Shown: piece after piece, positions 18,389 to 27,572 of the stretch
Position numbering within the stretch: position 1 is the first letter of the stretch
Layout of the letters: each line of letters begins with the position of its first letter
From: Halopseudomonas xinjiangensis
Lineage (GTDB): Bacteria > Pseudomonadota > Gammaproteobacteria > Pseudomonadales > Pseudomonadaceae
DNA length: 64,000 nt
NCBI GenBank assembly: GCA_011050525.1
Contig: DRFO01000021.1
Coordinates: forward strand, 1 to 64,000
Direction: 5' to 3'
The notes under the pieces: generated by a model
Told to the model about the DNA's origin: nothing
Database searches by the model: none
Seen by the model: the letters and a program-made list of their open reading frames with translations, nothing else
Program-made: the position numbers and the translations under genes

Positions 18389-19381
18389 ATGGAACAGCTA
18401 GTCGATTCACCCGTCACGGCAAAACCGGCGGGTCAGAAGAAGGTCGAAGCGGGTGTAAAGCTCCGTGGCGCCGAGAAGGTCGCGCGAATCCCGGTCAAGA
18501 TAATTCCGACTGATGAGATGCCACGTAAGCCGGATTGGATCCGGGTGCGCATGCCGATTTCCCCCGAAATAGATCGCATCAAGCAGCTGCTGCGCAAACA
18601 CAACCTGCACAGCGTCTGTGAAGAAGCGTCCTGTCCCAATCTGGGCGAATGTTTTTCTGGTGGTACCGCCACCTTCATGATCATGGGTGATATCTGCACG
18701 CGCCGGTGTCCGTTCTGCGACGTTGGCCATGGTCGACCCAGACCGCTGGACCTCGATGAGCCGAAGAACCTGGCAATCGCTATCGCCGACCTCAAACTCA
18801 AATACGTGGTCATCACCTCTGTGGATCGTGACGATTTGCGTGACGGTGGCGCCCAGCACTTTGTCGATTGTCTGCGCGAGATTCGTAAGCTTTCGCCCGG
18901 TGTGCAGTTGGAAACGCTGGTGCCGGACTACCGTGGTCGCATGGATGTCGCTCTGGCGATAACTGAGCAGGAGCCACCGGATGTGTTTAATCACAACATG
19001 GAAACCGTGCCACGGCTTTACAAGGCCGCACGTCCCGGCTCGGATTTCGAGTGGTCGCTGGACCTTCTGGAAAATTTCAAGAAGCGCGTGCCGCACGTGC
19101 CGACCAAATCAGGCTTGATGCTGGGTCTGGGGGAAACCGACGAGGAAGTGATAGAAGTCATGCATCGTCTGCGCGAGCACAATGTAGATATGTTGACCCT
19201 GGGACAATATCTGCAGCCTTCGCGCAACCATCTCCCGGTCCAGCGTTTCGTTCATCCCGATACCTTCGCCTGGTTTGCCGAGGAAGGCGCGAAGATGGGC
19301 TTCAGAAATGTCGCCTCGGGACCCCTGGTTCGTTCCTCCTATCATGCTGACCAGCAGGCTCACGGTGGGAAGATCACTTAA
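18389..19381 (+). CDS. lipA: Lipoyl synthase (radical SAM)
   Basis: 330 aa. Inserts two sulfurs into protein-bound octanoate. The auxiliary-cluster cysteines are in [12 protein letters not shown], the radical SAM cluster in CTRRCPFC, and the C-terminal RSSYHADQQ carries the conserved RSSY serine that ligates the auxiliary cluster. ATG 18389 has AAGGTGGG upstream; an in-frame GTG at 18374 would leave no ribosome-binding site. Last gene of the plus-strand cluster; a strong hairpin follows. Confidence 0.97.
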   Translation: MEQLVDSPVTAKPAGQKKVEAGVKLRGAEKVARIPVKIIPTDEMPRKPDWIRVRMPISPEIDRIKQLLRKHNLHSVCEEASCPNLGECFSGGTATFMIMGDICTRRCPFCDVGHGRPRPLDLDEPKNLAIAIADLKLKYVVITSVDRDDLRDGGAQHFVDCLREIRKLSPGVQLETLVPDYRGRMDVALAITEQEPPDVFNHNMETVPRLYKAARPGSDFEWSLDLLENFKKRVPHVPTKSGLMLGLGETDEEVIEVMHRLREHNVDMLTLGQYLQPSRNHLPVQRFVHPDTFAWFAEEGAKMGFRNVASGPLVRSSYHADQQAHGGKIT

Positions 19382-19398
19382 TATCTGGTCATCGGCCA

Positions 19399-19434
19399 GC
19401 GTAACAGGGAAGCTGGGAAGCCTCCCTGTTACGC
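19399..19434. terminator. Perfect 12-bp hairpin between convergent lipA and sltB3-like genes
   Basis: GCGTAACAGGGA (19399-19410) pairs perfectly with TCCCTGTTACGC (19423-19434) around a 12-base loop. It fills the 57-base gap between two convergent stop codons. There is no T run, so it is likely a bidirectional stop or an RNA-end protector. Confidence 0.65.
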
Positions 19435-19438
19435 ATCG

Positions 19439-20740
19439 CTAGTTTTGTCTGAGCGTCTTCAATAACTCGACGGTAGGGTACCCATCGGCCGGCAAACCAA
19501 GGCTTTGCTGCAATCGGCGGATGGCCTGGCGAGTATTGGCGCCAATAATTCCGTCCACGCCACCCGGTTCAAACCCACCTGCTTCGAGCCGTTCCTGCAG
19601 TTCCATGCGCTCGCTACGGGATAAGGGTGCATCATTTGTCGGCCAGGAAGCTTGAATCTCGCCAGCGCCTTGCAGTCGCTCTGACATCAGGCCGATAGCC
19701 AGGGCATAGCTGCTCGAGTTGTTGTAACGCAGAATGCTGCGAAAATTGTTCATTATGAGAAATGCCGGTCCTTTGTGGCCCGCGGGTAACAACAAGGTGG
19801 CCGGGTTTGCAGAAAGGCTGGTAGTGAACGCATCGCCCAACGCTTCGCTGACGCCCAAACGTTCCCATTCGGCCACGGTCTTGCGCGTGGACATATCAGC
19901 CAAGGCGTAGTCAAAACTTTCCGGCAATCGGACTTCCATTCCCCAGCGGTGTCCGGTTTGCCACTTTGATTCGCGAAGATAGTTTGCCGCTGAGGCCAGG
20001 GCATCCGCAGCGGATGCCCAAATATCACGTCGACCGTCGCCATCGAAGTCAACTGCGAAGCTGTTGTAGGTGCTGGGTATGAACTGAGTCTGACCCATGG
20101 CGCCCGCCCAGGACCCGACGAGCTCCTTGGTTGCGACATCCCCGCGGCGCAGAATATCAAGCGCCTCAATCAGCTGGGTGTGAGCAAAGGCAGGGCGTCG
20201 TCCTTCGAATGCCAACGTCGCGAGTGAGCGGACCACCAGCCGGTCGCCCATGTTGTTGCCGAAGTTGCTTTCCAGGCCCCATATTGCAACCAGGATATGG
20301 CGGTCTACGCCATAGCGTTGTTCAATGCGCGAAAGTATGTCGGCGTGCTGCGCCAGCATGCGGCGGCCGGCCGCCAGACGCTGGGGCGACAGGGCACTCT
20401 CCAGATACTCCCAGACCGGACGGGTGAATTCCGGTTGGCTCTGGTCTGCGCGAATAATCGCGGGGTCGGGTTCGATACCGGCGAAGGCGCGATCAAACAC
20501 GTCAGCCGGTATGCCGGCAGCCAGCGCTTCCTGACGAAACTGGTTGCGCCATCCGGCGAAATCAATCGGCGGTGTGGGTGCTATCGACCCCGTTGCCGAA
20601 AGGGGTATGGTGGGCGAAACCGGTTGCTGGCCGGGCGCCTCGGGCGACGAATTGGCGCAGGCTGCCAACAACATCAGGCACGCGCCAACTGAAGACAAGC
20701 GGTGGCCTCTAGAGCGGCAGCGCATTAGCGTTCTAAACAT
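19439..20740 (-). CDS. MltB-type lytic murein transglycosylase with peptidoglycan-binding domain (SltB3-like)
   Basis: 433 aa from ATG 20740; a TTG at 20761 is the alternative. Lipobox LMLLAAC near the N-terminus predicts a lipoprotein. The catalytic domain has the Glu in VAIWGLESNFGNNMGDRLVV and the family core GSWAGAMGQTQFIPSTYNSFAVDFDGDGRRDIW. Residues about 375-433 form a peptidoglycan-binding-1 domain (LQERLEAGGFEPGGVDGIIGANTRQAIRRLQ in two halves). It is a paralogue of mltB at 14282. The position downstream of lipA matches, from memory, sltB3 of P. aeruginosa. Confidence 0.92.
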   Translation of the reverse strand: MFRTLMRCRSRGHRLSSVGACLMLLAACANSSPEAPGQQPVSPTIPLSATGSIAPTPPIDFAGWRNQFRQEALAAGIPADVFDRAFAGIEPDPAIIRADQSQPEFTRPVWEYLESALSPQRLAAGRRMLAQHADILSRIEQRYGVDRHILVAIWGLESNFGNNMGDRLVVRSLATLAFEGRRPAFAHTQLIEALDILRRGDVATKELVGSWAGAMGQTQFIPSTYNSFAVDFDGDGRRDIWASAADALASAANYLRESKWQTGHRWGMEVRLPESFDYALADMSTRKTVAEWERLGVSEALGDAFTTSLSANPATLLLPAGHKGPAFLIMNNFRSILRYNNSSSYALAIGLMSERLQGAGEIQASWPTNDAPLSRSERMELQERLEAGGFEPGGVDGIIGANTRQAIRRLQQSLGLPADGYPTVELLKTLRQN

Positions 20741-20978
20741 TAAGGTTTTCCGAACATTCAATGGTGGGGCAACTGTAGCATGGCATCAGCGGCGCGGGGC
20801 AACCGCCGCATTTGGAACTTGACCATTTTCAGGCGCTGGTGTTCTGGTTATTTTGTCTTGCTAAAGGTGCCGCTAGCCGGTTGTCCCTGTTATGATTATG
20901 GCCGTCTTGGCCTATCCGCTGGCTTGGCCCATCAACTCCTCTCTGGCAGCAAGAAATATAAAATTTGAAAGGCATGGA

Positions 20979-22280
20979 ATGGCGCTAATAACAGATTTGA
21001 ATCGGTGGCAGAAGTGGGCTTTGCCTACTTTGGTAATTGTTTTTACGCTGGCCTGGATCCAACACCCTGATTACGAAATGTCCAACTTCTCTACCGACCT
21101 TATTGTCTCGGCCGAGCAATCGAGCAGCGTGGACAAGACGCCGGTTTTTGAAGAACGCTTCGCCTCATCCGACCTGGACGAGTTTGTTCATTCCCCTTCG
21201 ATCACTGCCTTGCCGGATGGTGGGCTTATGTCTGTCTGGTTTGCCGGGTCTCGGGAAGGAGCAGCGGATGTTGATATAAGATCGGCCAGATATGATGCTG
21301 AAACCGGTCAGTGGGGCAGTGAAAAGGTACTGGTGACAAGGGAGATGACACGTCAGGCGGTGGGCAAACCCATTCGCAAGTTGGGTAACCCGGTCATCGC
21401 TCTGGCTCCGGATCAGCGCCTCTGGCTATTCTATGTCTCGGTATCAATTGGGGGCTGGGCCGGCAGCGCCATCAATGTAATGGTTTCGGAGGATCTCGGA
21501 GCAACCTGGTCAGAACCACATCAACTGGTGACTACTCCCTTCGTCAATATCAGTACGCTGGTTCGTACCACGCCGGTTTTCCATGTTGATGGATCGATCG
21601 GCTTGCCTGTTTACCACGAATTTCTCGGCAAGTTTCCGGAATACCTCTACCTGGACTCCAACGGTCATATCGAGGATAAATTCCGTATCGCTGATGGCAC
21701 CAATTCCCTGCAGCCCACCGTCGTCCCCCTTGACGAGAAGCGTGCCATCGCACTGTTGCGCTACGCAGGGGACGAGGGGCATGTGCTGGCCACGATGACC
21801 GAGGATGCAGGGCAGACCTGGCAGGAAGAATGGGCAGTAGCTCCGTGGAATCCGAATAGCTCCTTGTCGGCCGTGCGAACTGACGAAGGGAGTCTGCTGG
21901 TCGCCCAGAACAATCTGATCGACGGGCGTTTTCGGCTGAGCCTGGACAAGGCCACGAGCAACTTGAGTTCATGGTCTGTGGTAGCTCATCTCGACGCCTC
22001 GCCAGATCCGTTGGGCAACCCCATTCCAAGGCTCGAGTATGAGCCCATCATGAAACAAAAGTTTATCAGTTCCAGCGGCACCGAGCGCAAGGGCTTGCTG
22101 ACCGGCTTTATGGGACTGCTGGACTATCGCGTCTGCCGCTCGGACATGTGCGATTTCGAGTATGAGTACCCCTCGCTTATTCGCGCCAGCGATGGCCGTT
22201 ACCACCTGGTATATGCCTGGAACAACAGTTTCATCAAGCATGTAACCTTTAATACAGCCTGGCTGGAGTCGCAACCATGA
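20979..22280 (+). CDS. Membrane-anchored sialidase-fold (BNR/Asp-box) protein
   Basis: 433 aa from ATG 20979; ATG 20892 would add 29 residues with no clear signal. A membrane anchor (WALPTLVIVFTLAWI) at residues 14-28 would place the rest in the periplasm. The body is a six-bladed propeller of the BNR_2 type: HSPSITALPDGGLMSVWFAG, LGNPVIALAPDQRLWLFYVS, Asp-boxes SEDLGATW and TEDAGQTW, and EYPSLIRASDGRYHLVYAW at the end. Proteins of this class are called exo-alpha-sialidases by homology, but I cannot identify a full sialidase arginine triad, so the substrate is unknown. ATGA overlap with the next gene shows the two act together. Confidence 0.82.
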   Translation: MALITDLNRWQKWALPTLVIVFTLAWIQHPDYEMSNFSTDLIVSAEQSSSVDKTPVFEERFASSDLDEFVHSPSITALPDGGLMSVWFAGSREGAADVDIRSARYDAETGQWGSEKVLVTREMTRQAVGKPIRKLGNPVIALAPDQRLWLFYVSVSIGGWAGSAINVMVSEDLGATWSEPHQLVTTPFVNISTLVRTTPVFHVDGSIGLPVYHEFLGKFPEYLYLDSNGHIEDKFRIADGTNSLQPTVVPLDEKRAIALLRYAGDEGHVLATMTEDAGQTWQEEWAVAPWNPNSSLSAVRTDEGSLLVAQNNLIDGRFRLSLDKATSNLSSWSVVAHLDASPDPLGNPIPRLEYEPIMKQKFISSSGTERKGLLTGFMGLLDYRVCRSDMCDFEYEYPSLIRASDGRYHLVYAWNNSFIKHVTFNTAWLESQP

Positions 22281-22891
22281 TCGTGCTGGGTTTGCAGGCC
22301 TATATCAGTTTTGCCCTGATTGTCTTTGCGCTGGTGCCGCTTGGTCGGTTGTCCATGGCTGGGCGCGCCATGGTGTTTCTCATCGTGCTGGCGCTTGGCA
22401 TAGTGCCGTTGCCGGGGGGGTTATCGCTGGCCGGTTATTTAAGGGGATTCACCGACGATCTGGCTATTACTACGCTGGTGTGGCTGGCCGCTGCGGCCAT
22501 CGCAAGGCTTGGTTATTTACCAGCATGGCCGCTAGCTACCCGTCGACAGTTATGGATCGGCTTTGCACTGGCTGCCCTGGTGTTGTATCCCGCAGCGTTG
22601 GGAATTGGCATGATCGATACCTACCGCTGGGGCTTCGTTCCACGGGGACTGATTGTGGCTGCCGGCTTGCTGACGCTTCTGCTTGTCTTGTTGCGCAACG
22701 GTCTGGGGGTGAGCATGCTGATTGCGGCCACTGCCGCGTTCATCCTGGATCTGAAACCGTCGGATAATTTCTGGGATTATCTGCTGGACCCGATACTCGC
22801 TATATATGCCATCGTGGCGCTGGCTCGCGACCTGATAATCAGACTGCGTAGGCGGCGCTCCAACGGGTCTGCAATGGTCGCGCGAAACTAA
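22277..22891 (+). CDS. Integral membrane protein coupled to the sialidase-fold gene
   Basis: 204 aa with about seven hydrophobic segments (from IVLGLQAYISFALIVFALVPL through IYAIVALARDLII) and an Arg-rich cytoplasmic tail (RLRRRRS). I recognise no family motif. Its start overlaps the stop of the sialidase-fold gene by four bases, so the proteins are made together; it could be a membrane partner, transporter or scaffold for the propeller protein. No function is claimed. Confidence 0.8.
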   Translation: MIVLGLQAYISFALIVFALVPLGRLSMAGRAMVFLIVLALGIVPLPGGLSLAGYLRGFTDDLAITTLVWLAAAAIARLGYLPAWPLATRRQLWIGFALAALVLYPAALGIGMIDTYRWGFVPRGLIVAAGLLTLLLVLLRNGLGVSMLIAATAAFILDLKPSDNFWDYLLDPILAIYAIVALARDLIIRLRRRRSNGSAMVARN

Positions 22892-23138
22892 CGCCTGGCT
22901 GGGCAATCGGGTACATGGTAGATTGCTGGCCCTCAAAATAGCGCGGGGATGAATCCGTACATGCACACTTTCTCAGGCGTGACTCCACCTTAGCCTTCCT
23001 CTCTTCTGCGGCCGGAACCTGGCGTTCTGATCAGGCTTCAAGACCCGTCTATGCCACGTTCGCTCCCACGCCTGTTGGCCAATAGCACAACCTTATGGTG
23101 GCCACAGCTGGAACCTTTTCATTGAAGATGGATATGTA

Positions 23139-24632
23139 ATGACGCTGATTCAATCTGTAAAACACGAATGGTTTTCCAATATACGCGGTGATCTGCTTGC
23201 CGGGCTGGTCGTCGCATTGGCATTGATTCCGGAGGCGATTGCGTTCTCGATCATCGCCGGGGTCGATCCGCGGGTGGGGCTGTATGCGTCGTTCTGCATT
23301 GCGGTAGTGATTGCCTTCACTGGCGGGCGGCCCGGGATGATTTCCGCGGCTACCGGCGCCATGGCGTTGTTGATGGTTACGCTGGTACGCGAGCACGGTC
23401 TGGAATATCTGTTGGCCGCCACCATTCTCTGCGGCGTCCTGCAGATCGCCGCAGGTTATCTGCGGTTGGGCTCTCTGATGCGATTCGTTTCCCGTTCGGT
23501 GGTGACAGGCTTCGTCAATGCGCTGGCGATTCTGATTTTCATGGCGCAGTTGCCGGAACTGACCAACGTTACCTGGCATGTCTACGCGATGACCGCAGGG
23601 GGTTTGGCCATCATCTATCTGTTCCCCTACCTGCCCAGGCTGGGCAAGGTCATCCCATCGCCGCTGGTGTGTATTCTGGTGCTGACGGCACTAGCCCTGT
23701 ACCTGAATCTTGACGTGCGGACCGTATCCGACATGGGTCAGTTGCCCGACACCCTGCCGATATTCCTCTGGCCAGACGTGCCCCTTGATTTCAACACGTT
23801 GATGATCATTTTCCCGTACTCGGCCGCGCTCGCAGTGGTGGGTCTGCTGGAATCGATGATGACCGCGACCATTGTCGATGACCTGACCGATACGGCAAGT
23901 GACAAGAACCGCGAGTGCAAGGGGCAGGGTGTGGCGAATATCGGCTCGGGTCTGCTCGGAGGCATGGCCGGTTGTGCGATGATCGGCCAATCGATAATCA
24001 ATGTGAAATCCGGTGGTCGGACCCGTTTGTCCTGCTTTACCGCTGGCGTAGTGCTGTTGCTGATGGTCGTATTCATGAGCGATTGGGTGGGCAGAATACC
24101 CATGGCGGCGCTGGTAGCAGTAATGATCATGGTGTCGATCGGGACGTTCAGTTGGGATTCGTTGAGAAATCTGAAAAAGCACCCGCTATCCACCAATATC
24201 GTGATGATCGCCACGGTGACGGTGGTCGTGTTTACCCACAATCTGGCCTACGGGGTATTCGTCGGCGTCCTCTTGGCAGCCATGTTCTTCGCCAACAAGA
24301 TTGGTCATTTCCTGCTCATCAGTAGCGCGGCTATAGATGACGGGCCGCAGCGCACCTACCAGGTAACCGGCCAGGTCTTCTTCAGCTCTGCTGACAAGTT
24401 CATCGGTTCCTTCGATTTCAAGGAAGCGCTGGAAAAGGTGATTATTGATGTAAGTCGTGCCCACTTCTGGGACATTACGGCTGTGGCAGCGTTAGACAAG
24501 GTGGTCATCAAATTCCGCCGGGAGGGGACCGAGGTCGACATTATCGGCTTGAATGAAGCGAGCGCAACCATCGTCGACCGGTTCGGCGTTCACGACAAAC
24601 CCGATGCTGTTGACCAACTGATGGGTCACTGA
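23139..24632 (+). CDS. SulP-family anion transporter with C-terminal STAS domain
   Basis: 497 aa. SLC26/SulP fold: the N-terminal signature [34 protein letters not shown], and about 12 membrane segments up to residue 395. A STAS domain (about 405-497) includes [19 protein letters not shown]. Members move sulfate, bicarbonate or dicarboxylates. The short length and sequence style recall BicA-like bicarbonate transporters, but the substrate cannot be fixed here. The universal stress gene starts 19 bases downstream, a common pairing. The 247-base gap upstream shows no other gene. Confidence 0.9.
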   Translation: MTLIQSVKHEWFSNIRGDLLAGLVVALALIPEAIAFSIIAGVDPRVGLYASFCIAVVIAFTGGRPGMISAATGAMALLMVTLVREHGLEYLLAATILCGVLQIAAGYLRLGSLMRFVSRSVVTGFVNALAILIFMAQLPELTNVTWHVYAMTAGGLAIIYLFPYLPRLGKVIPSPLVCILVLTALALYLNLDVRTVSDMGQLPDTLPIFLWPDVPLDFNTLMIIFPYSAALAVVGLLESMMTATIVDDLTDTASDKNRECKGQGVANIGSGLLGGMAGCAMIGQSIINVKSGGRTRLSCFTAGVVLLLMVVFMSDWVGRIPMAALVAVMIMVSIGTFSWDSLRNLKKHPLSTNIVMIATVTVVVFTHNLAYGVFVGVLLAAMFFANKIGHFLLISSAAIDDGPQRTYQVTGQVFFSSADKFIGSFDFKEALEKVIIDVSRAHFWDITAVAALDKVVIKFRREGTEVDIIGLNEASATIVDRFGVHDKPDAVDQLMGH

Positions 24633-24651
24633 CGTGCCAGGAGAGACAAAC

Positions 24652-25506
24652 ATGACGACTCATATAACAGCGTGTATCGACGGCTCCGAATCCTCCATAG
24701 CGGTCTGTGACTATGCGTCCTGGGCCGGTAAACGGCTGCAGGCACCGCTGCTGCTGCTGCACGTACTTGACCACTCACATTATCCAGCCGAGCCTGATCT
24801 GTCCGGAGCAATTGGCCTCGGTAGCCGTGAATATCTGTTGCAGGAGCTGGCCGACCTGGACGAAAAGCGCGGCAAATTAATGCGTGAGCAGGGCCGGCTG
24901 ATGCTTGAGGCGGCGGTGGAAAGGGTCAGAAGCGACGGTATAACCGCCCCACTCAGTCGCCAGCGTCACGGTGATCTGGTTGAGACCCTGCAGGAACTTG
25001 AAGAACAGACTCGTTTGCTGGTTATCGGGCGGCAGGGTACGGAAGGCGACGCGATGGGGCAGCATGTGGGCAGTCATCTGGAGAGCGTAATACGCACTAC
25101 GCGGCGTCCGATATTGGTAACCGTGGGCGAGTTCCGCCAACCACGCAGCGTAATGCTGGCGTTCGACAACGGACCCAGCACTCGCAAGGGCCTTGAAATG
25201 ATCGCTTCCAGCCCTCTGTTCAAAGGATTGCCTATTCACCTGGTGACGGTTGGCTCGGAGAGCGCAGAGGCCTGGGAGGCGTTGAACGTCGCCGGGCGAC
25301 AACTGGAAGCTGCGGGCTTCGAGGTAGTCACGAGCATGGTGGCCGGCGAAGTGGAAAATAGCTTGCTCGATTATGAGCGGCAACACGATATCGACATGAT
25401 CGTGATGGGCGCCTACGGCCATTCCCGAATTCGCCAGTTTCTTGTTGGCAGTACTACCACTAATCTTCTCACACGTACTTTCCGCCCATTGCTGTTGTTG
25501 CGTTAG
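24652..25506 (+). CDS. Universal stress protein, tandem UspA domains
   Basis: 284 aa with two UspA folds (about 1-145 and 150-284). The second ends in the ATP-binding-type motif GAYGHSRIRQFLVGSTTTNLLTRT. The first has the related VIGRQGTEGDAMGQHVGSHLESVIR. ATG 24652 has AGGAGA seven bases upstream. Cotranscribed with the SulP transporter; in other bacteria Usp domains occur next to or fused with anion transporters, so it may modulate transport. Confidence 0.92.
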   Translation: MTTHITACIDGSESSIAVCDYASWAGKRLQAPLLLLHVLDHSHYPAEPDLSGAIGLGSREYLLQELADLDEKRGKLMREQGRLMLEAAVERVRSDGITAPLSRQRHGDLVETLQELEEQTRLLVIGRQGTEGDAMGQHVGSHLESVIRTTRRPILVTVGEFRQPRSVMLAFDNGPSTRKGLEMIASSPLFKGLPIHLVTVGSESAEAWEALNVAGRQLEAAGFEVVTSMVAGEVENSLLDYERQHDIDMIVMGAYGHSRIRQFLVGSTTTNLLTRTFRPLLLLR

Positions 25507-25509
25507 ATT

Positions 25510-25920
25510 TCAGGCGGTATAGCGGGCGTAGGGGTTGTTGCAGGGGAAATGTCCCAGGAAATTTACGCGGGGATTTTTCTCATGCTGTTTCTTGAGGTAG
25601 TCGGTAGAAACCATAAAGTCGGTCAGCAGCATACGCTCGAAGCGATCAACCTTGCTGTTGGTATAGGAAACCCCTAGGCCGGTCCCCGAGCGAATGCGAT
25701 ACAGGCCGATCAGCGCGGCCAGCTTTTCGCTGCCGTAGCGGTTCTCTATGGAGTCGACGAACCGCTTCTGCTGCGCCTCATCCATGCTGAACTCGCCTAC
25801 CAATTTATGCAGAAGGCCTGGAATGAACGAGGAACTGTCCTCGAAAACCATGGCTGTGGTGCCCAGTGCAGCAACGCCCAAGGTGGCGGCAGAACAGGCG
25901 AGAAATTTACGACGATTCAT
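25510..25920 (-). CDS. Small signal-peptide protein, likely subunit of the GMC dehydrogenase
   Basis: 136 aa. Starts MNRRKFLACSAATLGVAALGTTAM: twin arginine followed by a hydrophobic stretch, i.e. a Tat-type export signal. The rest is helical (SMDEAQQKRFVDSIENRYG ... VDRFERMLLTDFMVSTDYL) and ends NFLGHFPCNNPYARYTA. It lies 11 bases after the GMC gene. Small Tat-signal 'gamma' subunits that carry a cofactor-bound flavoprotein across the membrane are known for gluconate, sorbitol and FAD-glucose dehydrogenases; the same role is inferred here from position and signal, not from clear sequence identity. Confidence 0.75.
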   Translation of the reverse strand: MNRRKFLACSAATLGVAALGTTAMVFEDSSSFIPGLLHKLVGEFSMDEAQQKRFVDSIENRYGSEKLAALIGLYRIRSGTGLGVSYTNSKVDRFERMLLTDFMVSTDYLKKQHEKNPRVNFLGHFPCNNPYARYTA

Positions 25921-25931
25921 CTGATGCTCCC

Positions 25932-27383
25932 TTAGCTGTAAAGCAGGTCGGCCGCACGTATGGATAAGGCTGCGGCGGTCAGGCTGGGGTTGGCCGGTGA
26001 GCAGCTTGGGTAGGTCGAGGTCCCGACCACCATCAGGTTTCGCATCCGGTGATGGAGCATGTGATCATCAACGACTGAGCCGTCCCCCTCTATGCCCATC
26101 CGCAGTGTCCCTTGAACGTGGGATTCGGTAAGGCGCCAGTTGCGCAAATGGATCGACTCTACCGGTAGCGCAGCCAGCAACTGGTCCAGGTTCGCCAGGG
26201 CATGTTCCACGCCTTTTTTGGCGTATTCGGATTCGCCGTGGTAATTGATCACAGCCTGTCCTGTCTGCGAATCCACAGTGACCCGGTTATCCAGGTTCGG
26301 CAGATCTTCGGTAACCAGCATCAGCGGAAGAACTTCGTTCCATCGTCCTTTCTCGGGGCGCATGCCGTATGGCCAGCGATTCTCGAAATAGACAAGGCAG
26401 GCAGACCGTTCCCGGCGGAAATCACCATCATAAAAAAAATAATTCAATCCCGTGGTAATAGTGCTTCCGTCAAAGTTTCCCAGCCCGTCGAGATAGACTT
26501 CCACATCAGCACCGACCTGTTCATGTAGCCCCATGCCGGTCTCACCGTAGGCCAGGTCAGACCTGAGCAGAATGGCCGGGCTTTGGATGGCGTTGGCGCC
26601 AAGTACGAACATATCGCCGAATACCTCGTACTCGCGACCATCCGTTTCGATGCGGGCGCTCTTGATGGTGCTGCCTTCGTATTCCAGGCTCTTCACCTCG
26701 GTTTTCAGACACACGTCCACCTGGGGGTGGCTGTACAACTCGGCCAGACCGTTCTGGGCAGTGAACTTGGCATTCACGGGGCATAGATTGCAGGTGAAGT
26801 TCGCACAGCAGGCACTACGGTTTTCCGTGGCCACTCGAGCGCGGGCCGTGGGCATGATGAAATGATGATCGGGCATGGACGCCTTCATCAGCTCATCCAC
26901 GGACGAGCCCTTGTGGGGGCGCTGGGGAAATGGCTGGCTACGAGGCAAAATTCGCGCCATGTCCGGATCTCCGGATATGGACATGATTTGCTCGGCCTGG
27001 CAGTAATAAGGTTCCAGGTCTTCGTAGCTGATGGGCCAGTCGTTGCCGATACCGTATAAACTTTTCGTGGCGAAATCGCTGGGATGCAGGCGAGGGGTCT
27101 GGGAATACCAGCAATTTGTCCCGCCACCTAGCGCAATCGTGGTATTCCAGGGTTTTTCCCCCTGGTTGCTGTAGGTAGCTTCGGGCTTTATCAGTGAACT
27201 GGCCTGGGTCTCGATCTGCCAGGCCCAGGGATAAAAGTCGCCCCATTCGATGATCAGCACACGACCAGATATGTGCTTGAGCGCTTCGGTAAGAAAAAAG
27301 GAAGAACCAAAACCGGAGCCTATTACCACCAGTTCGTAATGCTGCTTGTCCACATCCCTTGCGCTAACACGATTGATATCCAT
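25932..27383 (-). CDS. GMC-family FAD-dependent oxidoreductase with a cysteine cluster
   Basis: 483 aa. FAD-binding GxGxxG as GSGFGSSF at residues 22-29, a second FAD contact at LGGGTNCWY, and the C-terminal GMC domain with ESHVQGTLRMG and NPSLTAAALSIRAADLL, holding the catalytic His/Asn pair. Residues 192-201 carry CC-x4-C-x2-C. A similar Cys-rich stretch in Burkholderia FAD-glucose dehydrogenase holds a 3Fe-4S cluster. The protein has no signal peptide of its own; the small Tat protein encoded next could carry it out. Substrate (sugar or alcohol) unknown, and no cytochrome subunit gene is nearby. Confidence 0.85.
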   Translation of the reverse strand: MDINRVSARDVDKQHYELVVIGSGFGSSFFLTEALKHISGRVLIIEWGDFYPWAWQIETQASSLIKPEATYSNQGEKPWNTTIALGGGTNCWYSQTPRLHPSDFATKSLYGIGNDWPISYEDLEPYYCQAEQIMSISGDPDMARILPRSQPFPQRPHKGSSVDELMKASMPDHHFIMPTARARVATENRSACCANFTCNLCPVNAKFTAQNGLAELYSHPQVDVCLKTEVKSLEYEGSTIKSARIETDGREYEVFGDMFVLGANAIQSPAILLRSDLAYGETGMGLHEQVGADVEVYLDGLGNFDGSTITTGLNYFFYDGDFRRERSACLVYFENRWPYGMRPEKGRWNEVLPLMLVTEDLPNLDNRVTVDSQTGQAVINYHGESEYAKKGVEHALANLDQLLAALPVESIHLRNWRLTESHVQGTLRMGIEGDGSVVDDHMLHHRMRNLMVVGTSTYPSCSPANPSLTAAALSIRAADLLYS

Positions 27384-27572
27384 GAGGGTTTTTTCCTTAT
27401 CCCCAGCTGATTGCCAGCCGATAATCCAGTTTTGTTTTTCCAGCAGGCGAGCGCATCGTCCAGCACTGGTGCTTGAAACATTTTGTCACCAATATCGACT
27501 GAAGGTTCACCCAAAACTGAGAATTTCAAGGAAGTGCAAAGGAAAGAGAGGACCACTGGTGCGCAATGAATG

